A DNA stretch of 64,000 nt, taken from contig JAVTVX010000011.1 in the NCBI GenBank assembly GCA_033439265.1, positions 9,610,590 to 9,674,589 of the forward strand, written 5' to 3'. Below are positions 12,385-24,060 of the stretch, piece after piece (the stretch's first letter is position 1; each line of letters opens with the position of its first letter). Under the pieces are notes generated by a model. That model saw only the letters and a list, made by a program, of their open reading frames with translations, was not told where the DNA came from and ran no database searches. The DNA is from Dillenia suffruticosa (lineage: Eukaryota > Streptophyta > Magnoliopsida > Dilleniales > Dilleniaceae). The position numbers and the translations under genes were made by a program.

Positions 12385-12976
12385 TGTAACAACTCTGAGA
12401 TGAAGAAACTAAGAGAAACAACTACAGAGGTTTGCCCAAGCTGTTGAAGGACTATGGAGCAATGGTTAAAGTTGAGGGAAGTAACTGCAGAGGAATGTTG
12501 AGCTGATGGAAGCAATGACAAGTTGTTATGGGAAGTTAGAATGTCAGTTAGAAGTGTTCAAATAGGCTGTCAGAAGAAAGAATATGAGAGACCAATGTAT
12601 GTTAGTTAGATAACAAACTGATGACCAAAGATAGTTAGTTAGTTAAGGAGGTTAGAGCTACTTTGGGACTCAGTCATCAATGTAAATAGAGATAGGATGA
12701 AGGAGGAAGATAGACAAGAATTTGGAATAACTTTTCTCTCTCTTTCGACCTCTCTCTTTCTCTTTCTCTCTCTCTGTCACTTATCCTCCCTTTTTCTCTC
12801 TATTCTTCTTTCCTCTTCTCCTTCGTGTTCTTCTTCTCTTCTTACTCCTCTATCGAGCTCTGCATAAGACTTCTGCAGAAGGTTTCCCTGTCTGCACTTG
12901 CTATTCCAAAGCAAGGAGCTTAGTCATACGCAATCATAGAATTGGAGGATTGAGGTTCCAGCCGAGATCCTTAACA
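12385..12976 (+). repeat. 3' LTR of the chromovirus
   Basis: 592 bp, TGTAACAACTC to CTTAACA, preceded by a purine-rich tract (ATGGGGGGAAAAA, about 12371-12383) that serves as polypurine tract in this family. Confidence 0.95.
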
Positions 12977-13088
12977 GGGGATTATTTTTCCAACGTAGTT
13001 TTTTCTATACTCAAGTCGCAAGTCGAACTCGGGAACTTGGTTAAGAAATTCAGCATCACATCCCACTAGACCAACTATCCGTTGGTAG
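12977..13088 (-). mobile_element. SINE, tRNA-like head half (partner of 7081-7167)
   Basis: On the minus strand this starts ACCAACGGATAGTTGG, with A-box-like TAGTTGGTCTAGTGGG and B-box-like GAGTTCGACTT. It is the 5' half of the SINE split by the chromovirus. Together the halves make about 199 bp, within the normal size of plant SINEs. Confidence 0.8.
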
Positions 13089-13394
13089 AAGAAAAATTCT
13101 ATGCTAAGTAATATTCACCCTCTTAAAAACAATAATCAGCCTCTTAAAATTATGACTTACCCCCTAAAATTTTGAGAAGTAATTTGCACTATTATTATTA
13201 TTATCATTATTATTATATTTCTAACGCTAATCAGACCCTAAAATTTCATTTTGAATACATTGAAAGGAACCAAACATTCCTTGAACATTTTCTTAACCCA
13301 CGCACACGTGGAACATTTTTTTTTCTATGACTTCCCTTCTCTCCTTGTCACTCTCTTGCTAATTGTGTGCTCAAAAGACATGTAAAATCATGTC

Positions 13395-13481
13395 TTTTTT
13401 TTTTGTCCGTAGTGAGGGTTGAATTCGAGTTTATTAGAAGGGGAGGGGATTTGTGCCACTTGAGCTGAATTTCATTAGCAT
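13395..13481 (-). mobile_element. Short tRNA-derived SINE with TSD
   Basis: On the minus strand it carries CAGCTCAAGTGGCAC (A-box-like) and CGAATTCAACC (B-box-like) and ends in an A-run. Flanks are near-identical 11 bp repeats (13384-13394 and 13482-13492, one mismatch). It is the same short family as the copy at 16303-16385. Confidence 0.7.
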
Positions 13482-13671
13482 AAATTCATGTCTATGTACT
13501 TACCAACGGGTTCAACAAAATTTTCTAGTTTAAAATGCATCTATGTCAATTAGATTTTTTAGTGTCTTAAATATTTGAAAAATGTTTCATTTAAGGAGTT
13601 GAGAATATGAGTGACGGAACACTCTAATCCAAATACTCAAAATTGTTTGCAATCAAAGGAATTATGACCGG

Positions 13672-13849
13672 ACCAATACTTGTTGGTGTAGGTGGGAATG
13701 ACACATTTATCTCTTAATCAGGTCGGGATACGGAAAAAACAATATTGGGAGATCTCCTCCTCAAATGAGACCCGATAGTCAAGTCGATTCCGGATTAGTT
13801 GGGACAAAACTCTGAATACCGGAAGCAAAAAAAAAAAAAAAAAAAAAAA
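13672..13849 (+). mobile_element. tRNA-derived SINE with poly(A) tail and 13 bp TSD
   Basis: The head has A-box-like TTGGTGTAGGTGGG and B-box-like AGGTCGGGATAC. The body ends CCGGATTAGTTGGGAC, then AATACCGGAAGC and about 22 A. Flanking 13 bp repeats GAATTATGACCGG (13659-13671) and GAATCATGACCGG (13850-13862) differ at one base. Body and tail align with the split SINE at 7081/13088, so both are one family. Confidence 0.85.
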
Positions 13850-13862
13850 GAATCATGACCGG

Positions 13863-14897
13863 CCACCACAATTTCAAAGATCGTCATATATTTATATAAG
13901 GTTTAGTAAAGAGTTATTCATGCGAATGGCAAATTGAGTCTTATGCCAAAAGATATGTACGCATTTATACGGTAAGAGTGTTAAACTTGACATGGAAATG
14001 ACGAAAGTATAGTGATATGTCTATGTTTAACAAATTGTCAGTTATGATAGTGCATATAGTCGTTTGACATGAGAATGCATAATCTCATATTAAGATAATC
14101 AGAAAATTATGGGTTACGATGTTTATGCTAACCATACATGAACAAACAGATACCTTGTGGCCTTAAATCTGTTGGATCCAGAAGATGTGCATTTTCAACA
14201 TGAGATTTTTCCCCCCTCAAACAAATGAGGGTAATATCCTGTGGTTCTCTAAATAGTGATCGATAAAGTAAGTCCTTGACCAAGACAACAAGATATGGTT
14301 AGAGAGGAGTTTCTAACAAGGGTTTTGCTAATCAAAAACTAGTATTAGCAGAGATCATATGATTAATCTAATCAAAATCTAACAATATCTATAAATCTGG
14401 ATGAATTCAAATATTAAAATATAGGAATTTATGTGCATGGTAAGCATGATCATGAATTACTCTTGAATGTCATAAGCATTCAATAATAAATAGGGAGTCA
14501 TGACATATAATGTTAGGTGTTACTTATCATGTATGAGATCTTAGGGTATTTTGATAATTATATCCCAAGCAATGAAAATGGTATGTTTTCAATATCTTTA
14601 AAGTGTCAATAATATCAGTCTCATTCCTATCTAATGGTGAACCTAAAAGGTTACACACAATAAGATATTATCTCTTCGAGATTGAGAATTCAATTATGAA
14701 TTGAATTCTCATGCTGACATATCCTTTTATGAAAGATCCAAACGAAATAGTTGCGCCAAAGAGTTAGGAAAGTTTGTATCATAGGGAAGTTTTTATTTTG
14801 GAAAATTTTCCCGGTTATAGAATTTTATTTTATTTATTTTTTTGAGGACCCAATATGGCTTCAAAAGGATTTGTATAAAGTCCGGTTGTTACAAGGG
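13863..14897 (+). other. Noncoding AT-rich DNA, no feature assigned
   Basis: No domain-bearing frame, RNA gene or clear repeat boundary is visible. Short phrases look like decayed LTR sequence but I cannot place them. Confidence 0.4.
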
Positions 14898-14905
14898 ATA
14901 GAAAG

Positions 14906-15109
14906 GATACCAACGTCTGATGACTCAATTAGTTTGGAGACTGACGTCCTTTAATCATGGTTGGGAGTTCGATTCCTCGTAGGAATGGAAAAATCAGCGC
15001 TGGGAGACTTGCTCTCTCAATCAGATTCTGTAAACGATCGACCTAAATTAATTAGAATGAAATTTTGAATATTGAGTTGTTGAGTTAATCATAATAAAAA
15101 AAAAAAAAA
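14906..15109 (+). mobile_element. tRNA-derived SINE, a second family, with TSD
   Basis: A-box-like TGACTCAATTAGTTTGGA near 14921 and a clear B box GAGTTCGATTCC near 14967 are followed by a middle part with CTGGGAGACTTGCTCTCTC and a poly(A) tail. An 8 bp repeat ATAGAAAG flanks it (14898-14905 and 15110-15117). The tail differs from the 13672 family. Confidence 0.7.
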
Positions 15110-15117
15110 ATAGAAAG

Positions 15118-16291
15118 AAAGGACGAAAGACAACACAAGCACCAATACCCTGCAATCGCACAACTTTGCGCATGTGGCACCCGCGCACACAACCCGTCGA
15201 CACTTGACATGTACACTCGCATGTTTGCCACATGTGCATGCGCCATCTGATGCGCTTGAACACTTGGGAGCGTGCTCCCAAGCGCATGAGCAACACGCTA
15301 GTGCACGCGAGTGAGTTTTGTCCCCTTAATGGCCCCCTTGAAACTCCTGTATAAACCCCAATCTCTCAACTTAACGGACACCATTCACAACAAAAACTCA
15401 AATAACTTGGAGAGAAATCTAAAGTGTAGTTGAGAAAAATTTAGGTGTAGTGTAAAGAGAGTGAGAATTCCAAATAGAGAAAAAGAGATAAAATTTTCAA
15501 GAAGTTGAAAAAATATTTTAAGTGTCGAGAGAGAGTGAAATAAGAAAATTAATGAATAGTTTTATAAAGGAATCGAATCCAGTTGTTGGATTTGCTCATT
15601 GATTGATATTGATCAATCTTAGTGAAATTTTGACATCAATCCACTACAAAGTTTGGATCATTGATCAAGAATTGTCTGAAGTCTCAGAGGAGTGCCCCCG
15701 TGGACACACTAAATTTCTTTCGTTTGGAGGAATCAATGCAAATTGTGGAGGGCCCAATGAAAAACTTGAAAAAAGGAATCCACAATCAAGATGTATTTAT
15801 TCCAAAACCTCCTTTATATATTATGCGACATAATATATGAGCAGAATATTAATTTAAATGAGTATATATAAATGTTATATTTGGAAAAAATTTTCAACAT
15901 TACATATAATTATGAAAACTGTTGTGTCGACCCACTATTCAAGTATTTCACCCCAAGCATAGAGACACTTAATGCAGAAGTTTAGACATGATTTAATACA
16001 AAATATAGAAACACCTAAGATAGCGGTTTTTGGATCCTATTCACATGTATGATAACATAAAACGAATTTACTGAAAACTTTTGAACTTTTATTTTATGAA
16101 TATTTTTTCAAAAAAAAAAAACTTGAAAAAATCTCCCATATATGTTATTGTAACTATTACCAAATCACACGGGGCATGTCTAGTCTCAAGAAAGTATACA
16201 CTTATTATGTATTGACATTCCAATCGGACTATTCTCAGCACCAACATCTGAGTTAAAAAATATCAAGTATTAATCAATATCTTAAACATGA
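15118..16291 (+). other. Unassigned, LTR-like noncoding DNA
   Basis: The first 200 bases are GC-richer than the surroundings and hold a palindrome. TATA-like GTATAAACCCC near 15352 followed by a long purine-rich leader resembles an LTR promoter region. I find no coding domain and no firm boundaries. Confidence 0.3.
15263..15282. repeat. 20 bp near-perfect palindrome
   Basis: CTTGGGAGC, GT, GCTCCCAAG: 9 bp arms around two bases, in a CpG/GC-rich patch of about 150 bp. Confidence 0.9.
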
Positions 16292-16302
16292 ATAGGCATA
16301 CT

Positions 16303-16385
16303 TTTTTTTTTTTTTGTGCATACATGGGGACTCGAAGTTGAGTATATTACATGGAGATGTGCCATCTGAGCTGAAGCTCTATGGC
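16303..16385 (-). mobile_element. Short tRNA-derived SINE with 11 bp TSD
   Basis: On the minus strand it reads TTCAGCTCAGATGGCAC (A-box-like), then CTTCGAGTCCCC (B-box-like), then an A-run. Perfect 11 bp repeats ATAGGCATACT flank it (16292-16302 and 16386-16396). It is the same family as 13395-13481. Confidence 0.75.
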
Positions 16386-16396
16386 ATAGGCATACT

Positions 16397-17840
16397 AAGT
16401 TACTCTCTCGATCAAAACAACTTAGGTCATACATATGACTTAAGCATGATCACATCATAATGTACTCAAACCACATATATAGGTCAAGTCATCGTATCAT
16501 ATTATACCAAAATGCAATACAAAAGGATTGATAAAAGAAAAGGCAGAGGGATCTAGTATTGTGAGGCCCGTGGCTCCCTAACTACCTCATATGGTTGCTA
16601 CATGTCTCTCAAATTACCTGAAATGTTAAGATTTGAGTCAACTAACCATCAGTTGAGTAACTAATCCTAAAAGGATTAGGGAATAGAGGCATATATAACA
16701 TGTATATTACGTAAAACATATATTATACATGTTTTACGATTTTGTGAATGACATTTATATGAAATGTTATTGGCACTCAGATGTCATAGCATGATACAAG
16801 CAATAATGAAATAAACATAAAATAAAAAGAGAGAGGAGTCCAATGAGTGTCAGTTAACACTGGCTAATTAGTGTTGTCTTACTCATTTTATGAAATAACA
16901 TTCAACTGTGCAATCACCATTTCTCATTTAGCTTATTTAATGAGTGCTCTCTTACTCATAGCATGAGACTCCTTATTTCATCATCCTTAGTATCTCACAA
17001 GTAGTCATGGATTAGAATAAGATGATGATTTTAGAGATTAATATTTGCCCAATTCAGAGTTCTTTGATCATAAACTTTGTTTTTAAAAGTTTGAACAAAA
17101 TGGTTTGAGAGTACAATGTTTCATGAATCAGTTAAGGCATATTTAATTTCATCAATAAAATAGGAGTTGAAAAAATATTTTTACTTAAAGAGAATACTTA
17201 TGTTACCGATAATTTTAATTCATACAATGATTACTTTAGGGTATAATTCCTAACATTAATTAAGTATATCAATTTGATAGACCCAATCTATGTTTAGTAG
17301 TTGACTATGGTTACAAGTCAAATTGATGAGTATGAAGTTAAAACTAGTTGGGAGGTTTGAGTATGTTTGATGATTTTGGTAAGTTTAGACTAGGTTAGGA
17401 TAAATTTTGTTGGATTAGATCTCCTTAGGTGCTATGTTTTTAGGGGTGTTGAGGTTGAGGGATAAAGATTGAGGAGTAAAATTGGGGGAAACCAAGGTAA
17501 GTTAGAGTTCCCCGATGCAAATTTATCATTATCATGATACCCTTATCATGGTAACTATAAGGGGCTATGTCACATGTTGACACTATTTTGTATATCGTTG
17601 TCATGATATATTTTCATGACAGTGATATCTGATGTGTGTGGAATTTATATATATTTATACCTTTTGATTACTTCGATTTTATTTTATTTTTGTAATATTT
17701 TTGAGTAATCTCATTATATTTCATTTTTACTTGTTAGAAAGAGATTAGAGATGATAAATCAAGGATTGAAGGCTTTAAGAAAGAAGAATTGTGCACACAA
17801 ATTACATTTCCCAAATTACGGCAAAGTGCACCTACACCAA
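16397..17840 (+). other. Unassigned noncoding DNA, probably LTR remnants
   Basis: AT-rich; contains small local repeats such as the TTATCATGATAC-like phrases near 17530. No domain-bearing frame. Its right edge meets the leader/gag module at 17841. Confidence 0.3.
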
Positions 17841-18132
17841 ATTGGCATCGGAGGCCAAGGTTTTGGGAATTCTACTCCTAGAATTTGAGACTTATTTTAG
17901 GATCGCTAGATTAGGAGTAATTTAACATAAGAGAGTGACGTTATTTGTTATGTGCATTTGCATCACAGTTACCTAGTTCTAACAAAATGACTATTAACGA
18001 CTGTGGAGGTTTCAGTGGACATAGGAAGCATCCTTTTAAGAAACTAGATATTAGGCTGTCAAGGCAATCGGGCACATGGTGACATCAGTAATGGCTCCCG
18101 ATCCCCGTTAGGGAGAAAAGCTAGTGATAGGC
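17841..18132 (+). mobile_element. LTR-retrotransposon leader/gag-start module, copy A (fossil)
   Basis: It begins at a degenerate primer-site-like ATTGGCATCGGAGGCC and runs through an AACAAAATG start into a short gag-like frame. It is about 290 bp and closely similar to 27216-27506. Both copies end after GCTAGTGATAGGC, where the flanks become unrelated. Probably Ty3/gypsy; only a fragment. Confidence 0.55.
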
Positions 18133-18545
18133 TAAATTTGATCGAAGAAATTTTGAACTCCAGCACTTTGATATTGTTAGAATACTTACAAAGAAGCACT
18201 TTGATCGAATAAATTTTGAGAGGAATTCCGTAACTTAGGGTTTTTGTTGAAGAACAATTTGAAAGAATGAAGGGAAATATCAATAGAGACCATTTATACC
18301 CGATCCATAAGTGAGCCCTAGTCAAGGGCTGGCTGAGCCAAAGAGTTCTTTGTGGGCCAAGAGAGAGCTGTCGACAAAACTGACACTGTATTCGACCAGA
18401 CTTTTCCAGAAGGCTAGAAATTGATTTTTGCCTAACAAAACTAATTTGATTCAAATCAGATTTTCTTTCAAAATAACAAATTTTTAACTTTAGAAGGCAC
18501 AAGTTCAAGCACATACTCAGCTTGAGCAATCAAAAATCAAAATAT
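18133..18545 (-). repeat. Candidate 3' LTR part of the minus-strand copia element
   Basis: On the minus strand a TATA-like GGGTATAAATGG (18290-18301) precedes a CCCTTCATTC-type transcribed leader and a stretch rich in TTCGATCAAA. This is LTR-promoter layout. The partner LTR was not found, so the limits are approximate. The 156-codon minus-strand frame over it has no domain. Confidence 0.4.
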
Positions 18546-21500
18546 AGGGGGTTAGGAAGAGCCCCTTATGTTCTTTATCATTCTTCAAGGTTCATCATTC
18601 CAAACTCCCTTTTTAATGTACAAAACCTATCTCTATCCAAGGTACTCCTTTAAGTGGATTCATCACTCGAAGGGAAGCAAGCCACTTAAGAATTTCACAT
18701 TTCATTTTTGTTGTAATTTGATAAAGAATTAAAAAAATATATATATATATAAATAAAAAGATAAATCAAAGGAAAGGATGAATGCATCAATGATGGTCTT
18801 CACCGGGAATTTGAGTAATGAATAGTTGGGGGTTTTTCCAGAATTTTAAAATGAAACCCCATTTCTTTATTTGTTATAACTACTCGAGTTGGATGAGTGA
18901 AAACTTTCATGTCTGCTTTGGAGGGGGAATCCCGTAAGATACTATCTCAATTTTTCTTTTGCTAGACCTATAGCTAAAAAGACATACTTTTTTATGATTA
19001 CGAGGCTCATTCGAATATGAAATCAAATCTTGAGACATTTCAAAATCAAAAAATCTTTTAGTCAAGTTAACAGCACTATTATTATCACATTTAAAAGGTA
19101 CACGATTGATTTTTATACCATAATTATACAATTGATGTTTAATCTACAAAAGTTTAGCACAAACCTCAGTTATTGAAATAACAACATTTTTTTGCTTTTT
19201 TGAAGACCAAGAGGCTAGCATGCTACCAAAATATTGATATGTATCACTTGTTCTCTTTCTATCAATCCTACAACCAACAAAGTCAGCATATGGAAAATCA
19301 TGTAGTAGAAATGAAGAGCTTTTATCATACCAAAGTCCTAAATTAAGAGTGTCAAGCAAATACCAAAAAATTCTCTTTACTGTAACCAAGTAGGATTCTT
19401 TAGGGTAAGATTGAAACACACATGAAGGCAAACATTCTCTCATCTTTTTCTTTTTCTTTTTTTTTTCTTTAATAGAAGTGCTCATGGGTGTGCCTTTTGG
19501 CTTTACATCCTCCAATTCAAACTTTTTGAGTAACTCCTCGATGAACTTGGATTGGTTGATGAAGATGTTCTTCTTTGTTTTCATGATTTGCAACCCCAAA
19601 ATGTAGTTCAATTCTTCCATCATGCTCCTTTCAAATTTGGCCTGCATAACCTTTGCAAAATCTTGACAAAGAACTTCGTTAGTAGAACCAAAAATGATAT
19701 CATCTATAACAATTTGGACTACTGAAATGTTATTGCCTTTTCCTTTTTATAAAAAGTATAATACCACCTTCCCTCTTTGAAAATCATTTTCAATCAGATA
19801 TTTACTCTTAGTTTCATACTAAGCTCTAAGAGTTATTTTAAACCATATAAAGTTTTTAAAAATTTATAAACATGGTTTGGAAAGTTTGGATCTTCAAAAC
19901 CAAATTGTTACTCAATAAAAATCAAATCTTGAACGTGTCCATTCAAGAAAGCACTTTCTTCATCTATAAGCACTTTCTTCATCTATTTGAAGAAATTTGA
20001 AATTCATAAAACAAGTATAAGTAAATAACATTATAATAACTTCTAGTTTAGCCATAGGGCCATACATCTCACCAAAATTAGTTCATTTTTCTTAACTGTA
20101 CCTTTAAGTAACCAGTCTAGTTTTATTTCTAATAGTGATACAATTTTCATCTAATTTATTTTAAAAACCCATTTAGTGCTTATGACCACTATATTTCATT
20201 TTTTTTTTCAAATTGATTTAACTCTTCTTATATGGTCAAGATTCAAGTTCTCATTTATACTTTTAGCTTCAATTTGAGAGATAAAAGCGACAAACTCACA
20301 TTCATTTTGGATAGATGTCTTTGTTCTTACTCCACCCCTTGGATCTCCAAGGATATTTTGCTTATCAATATGTTTTTTAAGTGCTGAAAATTTATTTTCA
20401 TGATGTTTCTGGAGTGTTTTATTTGTGGTTAGAATGTTCTCCTTATAAGTAGTTTTTTCCTCATCATTTTGGCTTTTACGATTTTCTTCTAAGAATGGTC
20501 TAGCTACATCATTGTCATCAAGAACTATGTTCCTCTCACAAGAGAGATTAACTTAATCAAAAAGGTGTACAGATTCTTCAATATGGATAGTTCTTTTGTT
20601 GAGGAGTCATAGGGGTTGTCAAATTATGGAAAATACCATTTTGGTAATGAAACTCTTGCGTTTGACTATTTTAAAATTCTTTTCTATGGTAACTTCTAAC
20701 ATTTTGTATTCTCTTGTGAACATCTTACTAGCTTCATCAGACAATATCTTTTGAATGTTACTTCTTTTGAACAATGATATATATATTTTGTGAACAATAT
20801 TCTTTTCTAAAATATATATCATTTTGTATGACCAAATCCAAGCAATATCATTGTTCAATACTACAAAACAAGCTTCATCAAACCCTTGAATTACATTCAA
20901 GATTATAACATACACATTTCCATGCCTTGAGCTAACAAGTTTTACCCTATTGGTTATAATGTCAATTATTTCACACATTTTAAACAAAGATAATTATATA
21001 TCCTTAATCAACGCAACTGATTTATGCTATTCAAGTTATGCTTAAATTCTTTAACAAATAACACACATTCAATTTGAGTGGTCACCTACTAGTATTATCA
21101 ACGCCTGCTATTTCTTATTTGGATTTGTCTACAAATGTTACTTTACCTCATTACTTTTCTTCTAGTTTGAAGAGCTTTATAATATCACCTACTATATAGC
21201 TTGAGTATATGCTATCCGAGCACAAAAGATTCTTATCTTTGAACTCCTTTGCCTCAAAGCACACCTATACAAGATATAATCAAGTTTTACTTTTGGTCCC
21301 ATATTTTTTTGGGTCTAACGATATAAGTATGTAATGTTTCTTTAGAAACCCATATCATCTTCGTACTAAAATATTTGTTATACCTGAAAGTACATTGTCC
21401 AGCAATATGACCATAGTTGTAACGATAATGTCATCTCCTATAAGGGTTTAGTTGTGTATGATCATTTCACAAAAAAATTTGAATTTTCTTTTCTTTAAAC

Positions 21501-22324
21501 AATGGACTGTGACTAATTCCCACCTTTCATACACAGTCTTCTATCTTCTTATTATTAGCCTCTCTCTCTCTCTCTCCCCCCCTTCTTTAAACTCTATATT
21601 TCATTTTTTAAGCTTTACTTTAAACTCTCATTTTATTTCTTCACCTCTTCATGGTCTTTATCTAACTCATCTATTATGTTTTTAAGTGTCTCATTTTTAG
21701 CACTAAGTTTCTCAACCTCTTTTATTATTCAAGCGAAGCCTCTTTTAATTTTTGAATAAGAAAGTTAGGAGAACTTACCTCTTCCTTGTAACTTTCTTTC
21801 ATGGAGAAGAAACAAATGATTGCTTGATCCTTTCAAGTGTCATCATCAATGGAGATGTTATCCTCATCACTCAAAGCTAGTTAGGGCTTTCATTTTCCTT
21901 TTTTTTTTTGTTTATCATGTCTTTTGAGTTGAGAGCATCACTTTTGATATGACCAACCTTCTTACATTCATCTAAATTTTATCTTTACTTTCTACTTTCT
22001 TCTTTGAAAAATCATTTTCCTTCTTAGAGGCTCCTTTACCTTTAGTGCTCCTCTTAAGATACTAAATGAATTTCTTTGCAAGAATGGCCATTTCCTCATC
22101 ACTACTGGTGTCATCACTATCATTTTCCTTAAAAGTAATGGATTTCTTTTTCCCTTTATAACTTATGATCCTTTTATTTTTCAACTTGATATTATGGGTT
22201 GTCAATGATCCTTTCACTTGTTTAATTGTCAACTTGTTCATATCATTAGTTTCTTCTATGGCTGTGTGATGGGTGTGAATTCAATCAAAAATAAAAATAT
22301 CTACTTCACTAAAGATGAGTCTAT

Positions 22325-22366
22325 GGTGAGTAGAGTCGTATTCACGGTGAGTAGAGTCGTATTCAC
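22325..22366 (+). repeat. Two perfect tandem copies of a 21-mer
   Basis: GGTGAGTAGAGTCGTATTCA plus C, twice in a row (22325-22345, 22346-22366). Confidence 0.95.
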
Positions 22367-23312
22367 AGTGAATGACGGATCCATTTCTTTTAAGGAAAAT
22401 AAAAATGTGGGGGGTTTGAAAAATTATCTAAATCTAACAAAAATAAATAAATCAATGAAAATTAAATGAAATAAAACAACTAAATAATGCCATTTAAAAG
22501 AGAGAATGTCAATGAGAGTAAAACCTAACAAAATGAATTATTTCCATCTTGATATATCTGATTGATTATCGATACAAAAACTATTCGATATTATATGAAT
22601 AAATTGGGTATAGCCGTTAAGTATCACAATACGAATAATCTCTTCTTATTTCTTTGGTAATTAATATACCATCATTAATTACTTTTTTAATAAAAAAACA
22701 ACGCAAAAAACTCTCATTGGATTTAGTATTTCGATAATATTAAGATTTAGAGAAATTCAATTCTAATCAATAAATTCCAATATGAATTTATTTAAATTAG
22801 ATTATCTAATCTTTTGACATAAGTTAAACCGTTTGCGATACCATAAAACTATACCAATTACTACTCTATTAAAAACACACAAATTTTATTATTTTTAGAT
22901 GGTTGTAGACAATTTTAGTATTATTAAATATAGACCTCTATTTAACAAACAAAAAACAATCATAAATATTAGGTATAGAGATTAAATAAATACCCACAAA
23001 AATCAAACAAATAAAATTATTTAAATCTCACAATCTTTATTTATCAAGATTTCAATAATTTTTTTACTAGAAAAATAAATTAAAAATAAATTAAAAATAA
23101 ATTAAAAATAAAACATGAAAAAGAAAAAAACTCACAAAATGATTTATTGTGTTGGAAGAAAAATGTGAACAACAAGAAAAATGTCTCCCACGGTTGTAAC
23201 CTTTTCCTTCTACAAAAGAATATGTGTTCCATTCATGGAATAAGAAAATGTACTTCCCTAGGCTGCCGGTTGCCCCATTGGGGCTGCCTCCCCCTCCTAA
23301 CAATATGAAACA

Positions 23313-23315
<3 letters not shown>

Positions 23316-23342
<27 letters not shown>
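23316..23342. repeat. (AT)n microsatellite
   Basis: About thirteen AT units. Confidence 0.9.
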
Positions 23343-23346
<4 letters not shown>

Positions 23347-24060
23347 TAGTAACTCTAAAACAAGGTGGAGTTTTTCTTATTTTGACTTTAGAAAAAATTA
23401 TTTAAATATCTAAAAGATAATATCTAGAAATTTCAAATAAAAAAAAGTTTTTAAAAGATAAAATAGTTTGAGATTTACATTTTCAAAAATTCATTTTTCC
23501 TAAATATTAGGAATGGAATAAAAATCTTCAATATTTCAATTTTCATTTCAATTTCGTCTTGAATGTGCAATTGGGAAATGGAATTTTTACTGAGTAAATC
23601 TTCAAAATCTTGCATTGCCTTCTTGTAATCAACGCGCCCATATGTTAATGAAAAAGTATTGCTGTTTAATTTTCTATCATTTGCATAATTGCTCTAATTT
23701 AGCTCATTTTCTTTACTTTTTTTAATAAGTCCATTCCATCAATTTTAACATATCAAATATTACAAAATATAAGTATTAGTATAATATTTATTCAAAAATA
23801 AAGTAAAATCATTTATAAATATTACACTCATTTAAACTTTATCACTGTGGCTTTAGGTTCCCACGACTTAGGCAAACATCCAAGTAGTTTGTCCACTTGC
23901 TCATTCTTTGATACATTTTTCATTGAAGCCTAAGCTCAGTTGTGGTGGCATTAAACCTACTATACATTTTTCTAATGGTCTCACCTTCTTTCATCTTAAA
24001 CAACTCATAGTTACGAATGACCATACTAATTTTACTCTTTCATGCTTGATCCGTACCCTC

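Larger units (their letters stand above)
7168..12976 (+). mobile_element. Ty3/gypsy chromovirus (probably Reina-like), 5.8 kb, broken
   Basis: The element has both LTRs, a tRNA-iMet primer-binding site, gag, pol and a polypurine tract. Pol order is protease, reverse transcriptase, RNase H, integrase, chromodomain, which is gypsy order. The C-terminal chromodomain places it with chromoviruses; small size and short LTRs suggest Reina, but lineage is uncertain. It lies inside a SINE. The reading frame has roughly ten or more breaks, so this copy is a fossil, though structurally near full length. By eye the LTRs differ at about 13 of 375 compared positions, suggesting an insertion on the order of one to two million years old at commonly used plant rates. 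The flanking five bases (gagag, gggga) do not form a clear TSD. Confidence 0.93.
22262..23829. mobile_element. AT-rich insertion of about 1.57 kb inside copia gag
   Basis: Gag-like sequence stops at each side and AT-rich sequence of a different character fills the gap. The edges carry related 10-mers, TATGGCTGTG near 22252 and TATCACTGTG near 23841, perhaps a decayed TSD. No transposase, no convincing terminal inverted repeat and no poly(A) tail were seen, so the class is unknown. It contains a doubled 21-mer, an 11 bp tandem near 23080-23115 and an (AT)n tract. Confidence 0.45.
18133..24060 (-). mobile_element. Ty1/copia element, Sire-like, minus strand, broken
   Basis: Read from high to low coordinates: gag-like sequence (23830-24060 and 21700-22260, with a CCHC-like CKKVGHIKS near 21930), a GAG-pre-integrase-like segment (20619-20987), RT (19600-20000, including FGFEDPNFPNHVYKFLKTLYGLK and the IDDIIFGS active-site region), the conserved FERSMMEELNYILGLQI block (19550-19650) and RNase H (CDNNSAVNL, 18907-19131). 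The order integrase before RT is copia order. A likely 3' LTR follows at the low end. A 1.6 kb AT-rich insertion divides gag. Many breaks; fossil. Confidence 0.8.

Noticed and set aside
14921-14990. Possible tRNA gene from the clear B box GAGTTCGATTCC
   Set aside because: No cloverleaf with paired acceptor stem; the sequence continues into a SINE body with A-tail and TSD.
18059-18529. 156-codon minus-strand frame
   Set aside because: Runs through a candidate LTR with promoter-like layout; no recognisable domain.
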